DNA of 64,000 nucleotides from Atriophallophorus winterbourni (GCA_013407085.1 JACCGJ010004933.1:1-64000); one strand, 5' to 3'; numbered from the stretch's first letter, positions 12,418 to 23,202 are shown. The notes: generated from the sequence alone by a model not told the origin. Made by a program: numbers and translations.

Positions 12418-12515
12418 TCGAAATTCTAAGACGTTATGTGCATAGTAATGATACAAATGTCGTTAATATTGAAAATCAAATCAGCTCACTATCATTATCG
12501 GTGTTACCATCCACA
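12418..12515. repeat. 98-bp direct repeat, 5' side of LINE C insert
   Basis: Partner of 10241-10338, with three substitutions in 98 bases. After it the gypsy frame continues into protease. Confidence 0.88.
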
Positions 12516-13058
12516 GTGTCTCATATTCGCAAACGTTTATTTTGTAGTTATGGTTCCATAGAATTCATACTTGATACAGGATGTTTGGAATCATTGACTT
12601 CATTGAATGACTTGAAACATTTTGCCCCTGATGCTCAAATTCATCGATCTGACATTTCGATTTACGGCGTTACCGGACATTCTGTACCTGTTGTCGGAGT
12701 TTGCTCTATTCCAGTCAGATATGGTACTGCCAAACCAGTTGAGTGTTCATTCATTGTCACGAAATCTGGTCCACCTATCCTTGGCTCAAAATCGCTGAAG
12801 TTACTCAATAGTGACTTTTCCTTTTTGTCTACAAGTTCATTAACGAAATTTGACTCTCATGCAATAAAAGATTTAATTCGTCAGTGTGCATCGCATTCCG
12901 GTGGCATGAACATAAAACCTGTTCATGTAGAAATAACTGGTGATCCTATATTTGTAAAACATCGCCTGTTTGCATATGGTTTAAGGGAACCTGTTCGAAA
13001 GTTGATTAATTCTTTGTGTGAACGTGGAATTCTTGTTCCAGTGGCAGCCTCCAAATAA
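12516..13058 (+). pseudogene. Gypsy aspartic protease and linker
   Basis: This is part of a 239-residue open frame (12339-13058). The retropepsin active-site motif is visible as FILDTG (about 12562-12580), followed by a flap-like region and the linker preceding RT. The frame ends at a stop directly after VPVAASK, where intact gypsy elements continue with the W-A-S-P-I start of RT, so the polyprotein is broken here. Confidence 0.85.
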
Positions 13059-13122
13059 GCCTAACCAATAGTTGCACTTCCGATGAGTTGGACAAACGCC
13101 CCGTGTTTGTGGAGATCACAGA

Positions 13123-14101
13123 GTGACACCGAACCCTCGATTAATGAAACGAAGTTGTACAACTGAAGAACCCAAAGCTATATTATCTCGTTTACATGGT
13201 TCGTGTGTTTTCACTAAAATCGATCTGAAGGATGCCTACTTACAGATACCACTTGATGAAACATCAAGTGAAGCCACAACCATTAACACGCCTTTCGGAT
13301 TGTATCGTTATAAGTTTCTTCCGTTTGGCTTATCTGTTTCACAAGCTGTATTTAAAGATGCGATGAACAATATTGTTGATGGCCTCCACGGTGTCGAAGT
13401 CTATCAAGACGACATTATTATTCATGCACCCGATAATCGTGTTCACTATCAACGTTTATTAGCTCTACTCTCTCGTTTCAAACATTATAACGTCAAATTA
13501 AATCCGGATAAATGCATCATTTCTGTTGATGAGATTGATTGTCTCGGATACTGTGTATCGTCTAATGGACTCCGTCCATACCAGAATTGTCTTAAACCTC
13601 TGATGGAAATGAAATCGCCAAATTCTTTTAGTGAAATTAGATCGGTAATGGGAGTGCTACAATATTGTTCTAAATTTATCCCAAATTTTGCAACATTTGC
13701 TGATTCATTGTTTACATTACTGAATGCTGCAACGTTGAAGTAGACTTCCGAACTTCTGAAAAGACACTTCGGGATATTTTATCCATATTGCAATCCAGTG
13801 CTGTACTTAAGCCGTTTACACCACAATTGCGTTCTGTCTTAATCACGAATGCTTCCTCTCATGGAATTGGTGCTGTTTTAGAGCAAGATGGCCATCCATT
13901 AATGTGTATTTCATGTCGACTAAGTAAAGCAGACCAAAGTTATGCTCAGACTCATCGAGAAGCGCTTGCTGTTTACTGGGCTGTCAAGCGCCTACACAAA
14001 TATTTATTTCGTCATGAATTCACTATATTAACCGATCATGAAGCACTGAAATTTATTTACAATCCGACATCTTCAATGGCAAAATCTACTGCAGCAATGG
14101 T
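13123..14101 (+). pseudogene. Gypsy reverse transcriptase and RNase H
   Basis: RT spans 13123-13743 with KIDLKDAYLQIPL, FLPFGL, the catalytic YQDDII box and LGY. A frameshift near 13740 separates it from RNase H (13788-14101), which shows GIGAVLEQDG, REALAVYWAV and TDHEALKF. The first catalytic Asp of RNase H (usually T-D-A-S) reads T-N-A-S. Translation ends at 14103, where LINE B joins. Confidence 0.9.
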
Positions 14102-14884
14102 TTAGCGACGGAGCATAGCACTTGGTGCATATATTCACCACCAGGGTCATTGGAGTTTATGCGCATGACCACTGTCTTGTCCTCATCGATAAACAGTGAC
14201 CAGCGATGTGTCCAACTGACTAATTCATCAACTGCTTGTTGCAGTTGCTTGTGGCCATCGCAGGAACTGACAGAGGCCCACAGTTTTAGATCATCCGCGA
14301 ATAAAAGACTATCGATCGCTATCGCGTCCGGAATATCATTCACGAAAATTTTAAATAAAATGGGTTAAGGACAGATATTTGTGGCGCTCCAGAGCCTGCT
14401 ATCATCTCTAAGGACAAAACTCCATTCACCTCCTCATGGTTTGACCGCCATGAGATGAGTGCCTCTATCCAATCAAGTGGACAACCTTGGATACCCAAAC
14501 CCTCCAGCTTGACGAGCAATCGGCGGTGGGGCACGCGGTCGAATGCCTCACTGAAGTCGATAAAAATGACATCGACCGCTTGACTAAAATCAGTCAAAGC
14601 CAACCAACCAACGTTTTCCTGCCAGGAGCAGATTACTTACGCATGAGCGATTTTCGGTGAATCCATGTTGTTGTGGACACCAACGCACACACTCCAAAAG
14701 AAAGTGCTCTGTTTTCCTTTTGATCAGCTTCTCTAAAATTTATCGATCACAGGTGTCAATGTGACCGGCCTGTAATTAGCAGGATTACTAGGGTCCCCAC
14801 TCTTAAACATAGGTTTAATAATACCCTGTTTCCATTTTTGTAGCAAGACCCCGAATGCTACAGATTTTGTAAACAAGTTCTTCT
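14102..14884 (-). pseudogene. LINE B reverse-transcriptase fragment (right copy)
   Basis: Readable in two frames on the minus strand: 14603-14340 with FIDFSEAFDRVPHRR and GAPQISVL, then 14343-14086 with LFADDLKLW. A frameshift separates them. It is bounded by the LINE A AAG tail at about 14885-14905 and by gypsy RNase H at 14101, so neither end is a natural LINE end. Confidence 0.87.
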
Positions 14885-14984
14885 TCTTCTTTTTCTTGAT
14901 AGACGACAGTGGGTCAAGTCCTTGTAAGCCGCGTCTCTCTATATCAGCAACATTGTCCAGGAGAACCTCAGTCGAAGAAATCCT

Positions 14985-16413
14985 GTCCAGTGTTGTTCAG
15001 CTTCGCCGTGATTACAGGCAACACCTTATCCAAAAGTTGCTTGAATTGGTTTTCAGAGCTCGCTGAGATAACCTCTTCCGGAAACGCATTCCACAAGTTA
15101 ACAATTCTTGTTGAGAGCGTGAATCCCTGAGGTAGGCGTAGTGTCCTTCGCTTTTAAAGCTTTAGTGCATGGCCACGGGTTCTTGAGTCCGTCACGAGAG
15201 GGAGAAACTCGCGCAGCTCGTCACCATAAGCTCCCAGTAATATACGACGAGTTAGCAGCAGGTCGTAGCGCACACGCCAAATACTGAGCGACATGAGGTT
15301 GAGGCGTTGAACTCTCTCCACATAAGGAATTGATTTCAATCCTTGTACTCGTTTCGTCGCCCGCCTTTGCAATTTTTCCAACTTCTCACGTTCTCCCTTA
15401 GTTCATGGATATGTGGCTGGCAAACCATATTCCAAAACAGGTCTCACGTATGTGGAATAAAGAATGCGAAACATTTGTGGAGTAATCGCCGAAAACGACC
15501 GACTAAGAACCCACCATGCGCGGTTTGCAGCAGCAGCTTTTCTGTTCGTATCCTCCTTCGATTTAAGCGTCCGAGTCACAATTGTACCCAGGTCACGTTC
15601 AGTATCAACCCACTTCAGTTGATGATCCCCGAGGAAGTACGCACCTTCAGTCGTGCTTGGCCCCAAAAGCATTACAGCGCATTTCTGTCGTTTTACAGGA
15701 AGCTGCAATTTTACCGTCCAATCAAGCAATTTGTTCAATTCGTTCTGGAAAATGGTATTATCAGCAGAAGAGCTTACTGTACCCCAAACTTACAGATCAT
15801 CCACGAAAAGTAGACAATTCTTATTTAATGAGTCGGGGAAGTCATTAACATATACTTTAAAAAGTAACGGGCCAAGAACAGATCCTTGCGGAACTCCGGA
15901 AGTTGGACGTGTAACCTGCGATTTAACTCCGTTAACCTCAACCTGTGTATAACGGTCAACAAGGAAGTTTTCAATCTAAGTTAGAACAGGTCCCTTTACA
16001 CCACGAGCACGGAGCTTGAGCAATAGACGTTGAAATGGAACAAGGTCAAAAGCCTTACTGAAGTCAATGGAGTCAGTGACTACCGGGTGACCCAGATCAA
16101 GTTCAGCACACCAGTGCTCGCGAGCAGTGATGAGATTGGATGAGCATGATCGTCTTGGCGTAAAACCATGTTGAGCTGATGTTAACTGACTGGTTGTAAG
16201 GAGAAAATCTTCAATCTGTTTTTTCAGCGGTCTTTCCAGAGTCTTCACAACTACCGAAGTGAGGGTAACCGGTCGGTACTTAGCCGGATCACTGGTTTCA
16301 CGGCCCTTATACATTGGTTTGACAATGCCGTACTTCCAATCTTTAGGTAACCTACCATACCTCAGGGATAAATTGAAAATTAGCGCCAGTGGTTTATGTA
16401 TGATATTCGACAA
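14985..16413 (-). pseudogene. LINE A reverse transcriptase and C-terminal region
   Basis: RT motifs in order: KYRPVTLTSV, QHGFTPRRS, IDFSKAFDLV, GVPQGSVLGP (across a frame break) and FVDDL near 15800, where the usual Y/F-A-D-D is F-V-D-D and is followed by a TAG. Downstream frames 15738-15403 and 15381-15154 carry the C-terminal RT region, ending with WNAFPEEVI and a stop near 14970. Confidence 0.88.
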
Positions 16414-16419
16414 TAACTT

Positions 16420-17817
16420 TTAAAGCGTTGGGTGTATATCGTCCGGGCCAGGTGCTGAGTGTACATCGAGTCGTTCTAGTAAATACTGCACCATCTCTGG
16501 CGAGATCGAGATATCGTGTATTTCGGCGTTTCTCGCATGAAGCAGAGGAATGGGAAACGTCTCCTCTGTGTAAACCGAATTGTACTGAGCGGCGAGAAGA
16601 ACTGATTTACGTTCATCTCCATGTTCACTCGAACCTCCCATAGATCTCAAGCAAGGTACTCGTTGAGAAGCTTTTGTTCTACGTCTTATGTACGCAAACA
16701 AGCGTTTCGGCATCGAGTTGGCTTCGTCCACCAAGCGAGTTTCATAGTTCTGCCTTTTTTCTCTTTTGAGGTAGGTGCACTTGTTGCGGATAACTTTGTA
16801 GGTTACATAGTCATCGGTGCATCCACTAGAACAAAACTTCCGCCATAACCGCTTTCTTACCTTCATGTATTTACGGATAACGTTATCAAACCACGGCGGT
16901 CCCTTAGCGGGGGATCTTCCATTCATCCATGGGGCATGATTTTCAAGCGATCTTATTTTACCCAAAAAGTCCAACCAACAGATATCAACATTCGTAGATA
17001 GAGGGAGTGACCAGTTCATCGAGTTTGCAGACGTGATTAGACTCGTTGTGTCTAATTTCCAGTAGTTTCTCCGGGCATGCGTACGTATTCTCGGTTGAAG
17101 ACCCCGATTCCAAACGAACCATAAAGAACAGTGATCGCTGCAGCCAATGGGGGTCTCAATAGACAGATTCGTAACATCAGAGAATCTAGGTGTGACCACC
17201 AAATCCAATATCGAAGGAACTTGCCCGACGCATATCCTCGTAGGATCGTTTACATTCTGCACCAAATTCAGCTCCAAAATCGTATCTAGGAATTCTCGTT
17301 GGAACGGTTCACCCCTCGAAACTAAATCCGCCCAGTTTATATCAGGAGCATTCAGGTCTCCAAGAACGATACAGTCACCAGTGATACCATACCGTTTGAT
17401 TTGATCACATAACACAGGAACGTAAGCGCCAGGTGAGCGGTAAATGACCCCAAGTGATGCAGCTCCAGAGCTAGACTTCACCTTACACCAGAGGCTTTCG
17501 GCATTTCCAGCATCATTTTGAAACCTTTCCAATACTTCCACAATCAGGTGCTCTTTAAAGTATACGGCAACGCCACCGGCAGATCTCGAAGCTACTCTGT
17601 CACTTCTGAAAAGCGTATAGTGTGGTAGCGCGCACTCCATATCAGATATATCCATTGTTAACCACGATTCCGTAACAGCAATGATATCTGGCTGTCGCCG
17701 ACAGGCAATTTCACTAACCTCATCAAGTTTATTGCGTAGACTTCTCGCATTGAAAAGCAATACTCGAAATCTCTTCACAGAATGATTAACTGGGGTTGAA
17801 TTGACAGCGGCTTCCAA
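16420..17817 (-). CDS. LINE A APE-type endonuclease and start of RT
   Basis: An open 465-residue frame. An APE-like endonuclease covers roughly residues 18-235, with NARSLRNKL, TESWL, GGVAVYFKE, LGDLNAPDINW and the catalytic GCSDH motif all present. The C terminus enters the RT domain (SAPGPDDIHPTL) and then hits a stop at 16420. The endonuclease nicks target DNA to prime reverse transcription in active elements. This frame alone is intact, but it is separated from the RT frames by stops. Confidence 0.88.
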   Translation of the reverse strand: MEAAVNSTPVNHSVKRFRVLLFNARSLRNKLDEVSEIACRRQPDIIAVTESWLTMDISDMECALPHYTLFRSDRVASRSAGGVAVYFKEHLIVEVLERFQNDAGNAESLWCKVKSSSGAASLGVIYRSPGAYVPVLCDQIKRYGITGDCIVLGDLNAPDINWADLVSRGEPFQREFLDTILELNLVQNVNDPTRICVGQVPSILDLVVTPRFSDVTNLSIETPIGCSDHCSLWFVWNRGLQPRIRTHARRNYWKLDTTSLITSANSMNWSLPLSTNVDICWLDFLGKIRSLENHAPWMNGRSPAKGPPWFDNVIRKYMKVRKRLWRKFCSSGCTDDYVTYKVIRNKCTYLKREKRQNYETRLVDEANSMPKRLFAYIRRRTKASQRVPCLRSMGGSSEHGDERKSVLLAAQYNSVYTEETFPIPLLHARNAEIHDISISPEMVQYLLERLDVHSAPGPDDIHPTL

Positions 17818-17829
17818 CGAATGTGCGGC

Positions 17830-18540
17830 CTCCTCCTCACTACCCGAAAATCCACAATATGGAGATCAACCTCGCCAGCTTCCCTGCGTGCTCGCAATTC
17901 TTGGGTAGCTGTTTTTATTTTGATTGTATCTTCGGGAGATAGGTCGCGTAGTATCTTGAATGGCTCAACCTTAAGACGATGAGCGCGTATTAGTACCATC
18001 TGGACTTGCTCATCCGAAGCTAAAACAATTTTCAGCGTCCGCGGTTTATCATCCTTCTTTTTCCGGCCAAGTCTGAATGCAGAAATGATGGTAACTCCTT
18101 CCTCTCCTTGATCAAAAAGCTTTGAAAAAGTTGATTGTAGGAAAGTTCGCTCTTACTGTAAGCGTATTTCAGCCATGTCCCCGGTTTGCTCAGGAACATT
18201 TACCATAATAAGGCATCGCTTCCGAGAATCCAAAAGTGGTTTCTTTGAGACCGGAGATCTAAAAGCATTATCAGAAGTAGGTACTTCTTCCACTACATTT
18301 AGCTGAGCCTCTATTTTGCTCAATCGCCGTGACAATATTTCATAGCCCGGATCACTGGGTAGACCCTTCGACTCACATCTGCATAAGTCTTATTCCTTCC
18401 TGACTGTTGAGCAAACGGTGTTGAAGGCGAGCAAACGTCCAGTTCCCGCACGTTCAACGGATCCTCGATAATAATACCATTTTGTAAACGGCTTATACTC
18501 GAGGAAGCGAATGGCATGCAAGTTTTCTCCACAGATAGAT
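17830..18540 (-). pseudogene. LINE A ORF1 region
   Basis: Three broken minus-strand frames (18532-18320, 18335-18153, 17999-17775) precede the endonuclease. They contain a short heptad-like stretch (MSRRLSKIEAQL), which could be a coiled coil, and basic segments. No zinc knuckle is visible. Assignment as ORF1 rests on position only. Confidence 0.6.
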
Positions 18541-18589
18541 GGTGTCTATCCTCAGCAACTATTTGATAGTTTATTGCCTTTATTAACTG

Positions 18590-18705
18590 GTAAGCTTTAC
18601 AACACTTGACAGGATGTTTTTAACTGAGGTTCTCCTGGACTATGATGCTCATGGAGAGAGATGCGGCTCACAAGTGCTTGACTCTGTCGTCTATCATGCA
18701 GAAAC
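18590..18705 (+). repeat. LINE A 3' UTR fragment
   Basis: About 115 bp resembling the LINE A 3' terminal sequence (CTGAGGTTCTCCTGGACTA, then GTCGTCTATCA) on the plus strand, without an AAG tail. It lies next to the presumed 5' end of the minus-strand LINE A. Confidence 0.7.
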
Positions 18706-18821
18706 GCGGAAAATCAAAATTGTGACCTTGATATGGTATTTGTGCAACAAAAACAAGCAAAGAAATATAGAAAGTATGTATATATAAACCCATAGGTAAA
18801 CCAAATCATACACTGCACGTT

Positions 18822-18970
18822 GGCTATGATACTGTCAGGCTACTCAGGCCTAGACAAATATAAGAAATCAATTTTAAAATAGTAATGGGACTTCAGCGTG
18901 TTTCCGCATGCTGGTGCCAAATCAGTTTAACACGGTTTGACCTGCAAAGCGCAGAAGCACTGCACGATTG
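18822..18970 (-). repeat. SINE-like repeat, copy 1
   Basis: A diverged minus-strand copy of the SINE-like family; the core is recognisable from the reverse complement of CTAGGCCTGGGCAACCTGAC. It extends toward the family 5' end (TGCAATCGTGCAG-like). Confidence 0.7.
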
Positions 18971-19027
18971 AACATTAGTGGAAGGTAGTATCAAAAATAT
19001 ACAAAATATAAAATACAATGAAGCTGC

Positions 19028-19637
19028 AGCAAGTCCACAGATGTTTCGCATTCTTTATTCCACATACGTGAGACCAGTTTTGGAATATGGTTTGCCAGCC
19101 ACCTATCCTCAAACTAAGGGAGAACGTGACCAGTTGGAAAAATTGCAAAGGCGGGCGACGAAACGAGTACAAGGATTGAAATCAATTCCTTATGTGGAGA
19201 GAGTTCAACGCCTCAACCTCATGTCGCTCAGTATTCGGCGTGTGCGCTACGACCTGCTGCTAACTCGTCGCATATTACTGGGAGCTTATGGTGACGAGCT
19301 GCGCGAGTTTTTCCCTCTTGTGACGGACTCAAGAACCCGTGGCCATGCTCTAAAGCTTCAAAAGCGAAGGACACTACGCCTACCTCAGGGATTCACGCTC
19401 TCAACAAGAATTGTTAACTTGTGGAATGCGCTTCCGGAAGAGGTTATCTCAGCGAGCTCTGAAAACCAATTCAAGCAACTTTTGGATAAGGTGTTGCCTG
19501 TAATCACGGCGAAGCTGAACAACACTGGACAGGATTTCTTCAACTGAGGTTCTCCTGGACTAGGTTGCTGATATAAAGAGATGCGGCTTACAAGGGCTTG
19601 ATCCCCTGTCGTCTATCAAGAAGAAGAAGAAGAAGAA
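19028..19637 (+). mobile_element. 5'-truncated LINE A copy
   Basis: An open frame encodes the last about 170 residues of LINE A ORF2 (from SPQMFRILYSTYVRPVLEY to a stop at 19545-19547), followed by the 3' UTR and an AAG tail at about 19618-19637. This is the usual 5'-truncated LINE outcome. It reads through cleanly, so it is younger or better preserved than the near full-length copy. No clear target-site duplication was seen. Confidence 0.88.
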
Positions 19638-19951
19638 GTCCAAGATAATGAAAGCTCTTTATCCCGACCCAATGTGTTAACTATCTTGTGGTTATTCTAT
19701 TAAGCTTGTAGCTTTTATTTCCACAATAAACTATTGACTATTGCTTACCTATGAGAATTGACTTGGAATAGTTACTGATAAGCTATTAAGCGGAGTGTCA
19801 TAAATCTTGATTTTTATGCTCTTTTTGAACCTGTACTGCTGAAGAAATTCTTGCCTTGGACTTTTGCTTTACGTGAAAAAGACTAGGAGTACAGCTTTCA
19901 ATACTCGGATAAATTATTTGTGACAAGGCTTCAAAACGGGAATGCAGTTTT

Positions 19952-20075
19952 AAATTGAGGTTTCTGACTGTGAACTCAGGACTATAACTACTCCCGATTG
20001 GACTGAGGAGAAAGCAGAAGAATCACCACAGCGGCACAAAAAGTACCTTTTGGAAAAACTTGGTGCTGCCAATTC
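19952..20075. repeat. Direct duplication of about 120 bp, first copy
   Basis: The segment from TTTCTGACTGTGAACTCAGG to GGTGCTGCCAATTCGATTA is repeated at 20698-20815 with a few substitutions. Both copies are open on the plus strand (TTPDWTEEKAEESPQ), but flanking sequence suggests retroelement ORF1 debris on the minus strand. The rest of 19640-20585 holds no supported gene. Confidence 0.75.
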
Positions 20076-20584
20076 GATTATCATAGAAGCAGAAGAAAAG
20101 AAAATGGCTTTAGCAGGCATCAGAAGAGAACGAATCTGTGCAGAGTGCTAGAATAGCTTGCCGGCCTAGTTAAAACAGGGTTGTTACCCTCATGGCATTT
20201 ACACAGACGTGTGCCGTTAAAAAAATGAGTTTTGGTTTTCGGATATGGTAAGTTTTGAAAAGGTTCTGACGGTTCCCTTATCCTACTAGCTGCTGAAGGA
20301 TATGGGTTAAAATTAGGGAGAGGTGGGACCGACAAAGAATGAATAGTAGGACAAGCGGTAACTTGTTTTTGCTTATTCGCTTCGCTGTTTGAATGACGCG
20401 CGGTGCACGATTTGTTATGTGGCCTGTAATAATGCCAGTTCGCCTATGATTAAGCTTCTTGAGAAATGCCTTTAACTAAACGAGCCTTACCCACAAAGCA
20501 GTGGGTTCAGTCTATGTTTGTCTAACCTCTATCTATTGACCCTCCTAGTATGAGTAGCTTTGCTTGTATGCATGTTTGTATGAC

Positions 20585-20695
20585 AGCACCATCCTGTTCC
20601 AGGCAAAGTGCCGCGCAGTCAGGGACTCTACGTGGGCTGAGATACTGTCAGGTTGCCCAGGCCTAGACAGATACGTGATAGATTTGAAAATGGTA
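20585..20695 (-). repeat. SINE-like repeat, copy 2
   Basis: The 3' half of the family on the minus strand: reverse complement of the core GGGCAACCTGACAGTATCTC and of the GATCAGGCTTG-like end. Confidence 0.8.
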
Positions 20696-20697
20696 GT

Positions 20698-20815
20698 TTC
20701 TGACTGTGAACTCAGGACTATAACTACTCCCGATTGGACTGAAGAGAAAGCAGAAGAATCACCTCAGCAGTACAAAAAGTACCTTTTGGAAGAACTTGGT
20801 GCTGCCGATTCGATT
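20698..20815. repeat. Direct duplication of about 120 bp, second copy
   Basis: The second copy directly follows SINE-like copy 2 and runs into a LINE ORF1 remnant on the minus strand (20980-20830). Confidence 0.75.
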
Positions 20816-20829
20816 GTTTGTCTCCAGGG

Positions 20830-21995
20830 CCGAGCGAAGACGAACTTCTGCTGGAGCACAATGTCTGTGTCGATACCATTGTTGCAAAGCGTCGCTCACC
20901 ATAGCTTCAGATTGAAAGGTGACCTTAAGTATGCGGGGACCTGATCCTTTGTAACTAAGAGAGGCTGGCAAACGCTTCACGGAAGCGAAGTCAAGGTATT
21001 GGTGATTTTACTCGGTTGATGTAAGAAGCGCCACTGTTCGCAATCACGAGTGATGTTTTTGTCAGCATCACTCTCATTCAATTCCTGAACGTCATTAGCC
21101 AAGATGCTTTTTTGTCGCTTTCGAGTTTCCAATCGTAATTCTCTTACTTCTTCGCTTGCCTATCGGCCCATGATATATCGGGAAATATACGGATGGGGAC
21201 GAGATGTTTCGAAAAATGTTAGCGGACAGATTAACAGATTCAACATCTGCTAACGATTTTAACACAATGCACAACAATCTTGGTTCACCAGCATGTGCCG
21301 ACTTGTGGTGTCTTGACAAGCGGACCATGCTAGCCGGTTCTATGTTAAGGCCTAACTCTTGACACTGCCTTTTCCATTGTTGCACATTTTCAGATTGACA
21401 CGTTATAAAACTGGGTGAATCTGTCTCAGGAACATTGGAGCAAATCACGGTAAGTGCCTCCGCTCGTGCTACCGAAACCTTCAATGTCGTTGTTACGGGA
21501 CTAGAGGAAGAAGCTCGCGCAGTCACAACATGATTGGTGCTTATGCCGTTTAGCGGTTTGGGTCGGCCTGCGACAGAAACACTATATTGGTTCGTGTTGG
21601 TCTGATGTTGTACGTGGTTGAGATGGGCCTGTGAGGCACGGGATATTACGGATTTTATTACTGACTTTTGGGCTAATGAAGTGATGTAACAACAGCAAGG
21701 CCTTTGAGGACTGTTGTGAGGTTATAATAAAAAGCGCCTTTTTTCTGCAGGCGTCGCAAAGAGCGTCGGCGCATAAACGTTGACGAACGTAATGGTACTT
21801 CAGATTTAGAGTCCAAATCTGTTCGCTCCCACTGCTGCTCGTTTCCACTGCTTTTAGTAGGTCGTTTCCCACGGCAAACCCATTATTATTATTTTTACAC
21901 AAGTCTTTACAGACGAAGTGCCAACAAGTATACCATGAAGAGGGTATATGATGAAAGAAAAATGTAGGTTCCATGGTTCTTGTTGAAGGCGACAT
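20830..21995 (-). pseudogene. LINE ORF1 remnant with Cys/His motifs
   Basis: Minus-strand frames 21995-21582, 21526-21095 and 20980-20759 together resemble a LINE ORF1. The first holds a C-x-x-C/H-type zinc-finger-like stretch (CADALCDACRKKALF). The second contains ENVQQWKRQCQELGL, and the third ILKVTFQSEAMV and QQWYRHRHCAP, a pattern common in LINE ORF1 RNA-binding proteins. Frame changes between the pieces indicate decay. Family assignment is an inference. Confidence 0.6.
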
Positions 21996-21999
21996 ACTA

Positions 22000-22560
22000 C
22001 CCGGTTGCCAAGGCCGAAGTAGGGGGTTAGCTTAGGGGACCCCACCCGGAGCCTTTGACTCAAAAGTCTACCCGCAAGGCAGCGGTTTTTTTCCTTCACG
22101 AGAGCCGGTGACCATTTTGAGGGTTCTTGCGCCTCTCTTGAAGTGCCTCGGCGATTGTTCGAGTACGCCTCTCTAGCCTTTGCACGACCAGGTGCAACCT
22201 GCAAGGCAGCAAGGATTTTTCCTCAGGGTTCACTCCCGAAGCCTTTCCCGCAATCGGGTATGCCGCAAGGCAGCGGAGGTTTGGAATAAGGGTTTTCCTT
22301 CCCTTAGATGGACTGCCCTCCCAGGCTGACGAGCTCCATCTACCCGGAGCAAACTGGTTTTGAGGCGCCAGTCATCCGCCTTCGCCCCTTCTCCTGTCAG
22401 TAGAAGCAGTTCCGCCACGTGCAGGCCAGGAGCTGGGCTTTGGTTGTCAGAGGCTGTTTGAGACGCACGCCATATGGGAGCATTTTTTAGACAGTGGGAG
22501 CTCACCCCCACTGCCGCCCCCGGCTGTGACAACCTTGGAACCCGGCAAACCCAACTCCAT
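22000..22560 (-). other. GC-rich LINE-associated block
   Basis: Clearly richer in G+C than its surroundings. The motif CGCAAGGCAGCG (variants) occurs three times, near 22073, 22199 and 22264. One 100-residue minus-strand frame (22532-22230) spans part of it. It probably is the 5' UTR or leader of the adjacent LINE ORF1, but I cannot prove this. Confidence 0.4.
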
Positions 22561-22589
22561 GCAGTCGAGGCTCATCAGAACCACTTCTC

Positions 22590-22775
22590 TCTCTTTCTGT
22601 TAAATACCAGTGTCTGGTAATCGCGTCTTGTGCAGGACAGCCACGTCGAAATTCAGCATTTTTAGCTCATTGTTAATCACAGCTGATTTTCTTGTGCCTC
22701 TAATTTTTGAGACGTCGTCATGAAATCCTGGATGCATGGACCGGGCGTTCCAGGTTCCCAGTTTCAGAACTGGCC
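22590..22775 (-). pseudogene. RTE-type endonuclease N-terminal fragment
   Basis: The minus-strand translation reads LGTWNARSMHPGFHDD, then a segment with TRKSAVINNELK and a broken LHKTRLPDTG motif. This is the characteristic N terminus of an APE-type endonuclease in RTE-like LINEs. It stops after about 60 residues. Confidence 0.78.
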
Positions 22776-23202
22776 TTTTGTTGTTTAGAAATAAGCAATA
22801 TATACATTCGTATAAGCAATATACACGCGTTATTAATGTTACGCTGATTCATTCACACAATATAGGATAACCACTTACTCCACGTTTTCGAGACACTTGC
22901 TATTGTCATACATACCCGAATTGTGCTTTTGCGTTACCGTGACGCTTCCAGGCGCTAATTCAAAAGGCTAAGTAGTCGGATCCATAAATGTATGCAGAGA
23001 TATTTCTGTTGAATGTAAACGTGTAAGTGGCATTCGTGTTCTGTGTGGGAATATCTAGTGAATATTATCTACCCTTATGATCTATTTGCAATCTGACACT
23101 GATCCATAGCTATTGAAGCTCCCCAAGTGATGTTTCCTCGTTAGCGCTGCTGTACTGTATACGATGATGAATCTCTTCACCATACTTTAGTAATAATTAT
23201 CA

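Larger units (their letters stand above)
9264..14101 (+). mobile_element. Ty3/gypsy retrotransposon remnant (right copy)
   Basis: Element order is leader or partial LTR (9264-9465), gag (from 9466), zinc knuckle (about 10185-10240), then LINE C insertion (10339-12417), protease (about 12540-12650), RT (13123-13743) and RNase H (13788-14101). The protease-RT-RNase H order places it in Ty3/gypsy. It stops in RNase H where LINE B begins, so integrase and the 3' LTR are missing. Frameshifts in gag, a broken segment between protease and RT, and a frameshift near 13740 make it non-functional. Confidence 0.92.
8840..15188. repeat. Right arm of a giant inverted duplication
   Basis: This is the reverse complement of 1-6348. 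The inner boundary is visible: similarity stops at 8840, matching 6348. The outer boundary at 15188 lies inside LINE A and is set only by the window start, so the real duplication may extend further. The spacer between the arms is 6349-8839. Confidence 0.93.
14885..18540 (-). mobile_element. Near full-length CR1-like LINE A (decayed)
   Basis: Minus-strand order is ORF1 region (about 18540-17830), endonuclease (17817-16420), RT (16413 to about 15400), C-terminal region (to about 14980), 3' UTR and an AAG-repeat tail near 14905-14885. It is about 3.7 kb. At least four in-frame stops interrupt ORF2, one of them directly after the catalytic FVDDL box, so it is inactive. Two further 3'-end copies lie at 1-303 and 19028-19637. 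Confidence 0.9.

Noticed and set aside
15343..15952. Overlapping plus-strand ORFs of 88-156 codons
   Set aside because: Antisense shadows of LINE A RT; no independent coding signal.
20564..20944. 126-codon plus-strand ORF
   Set aside because: A chance fusion of SINE-like copy 2, the duplicated segment of about 120 bp and antisense LINE ORF1; the parts belong to different repeats.
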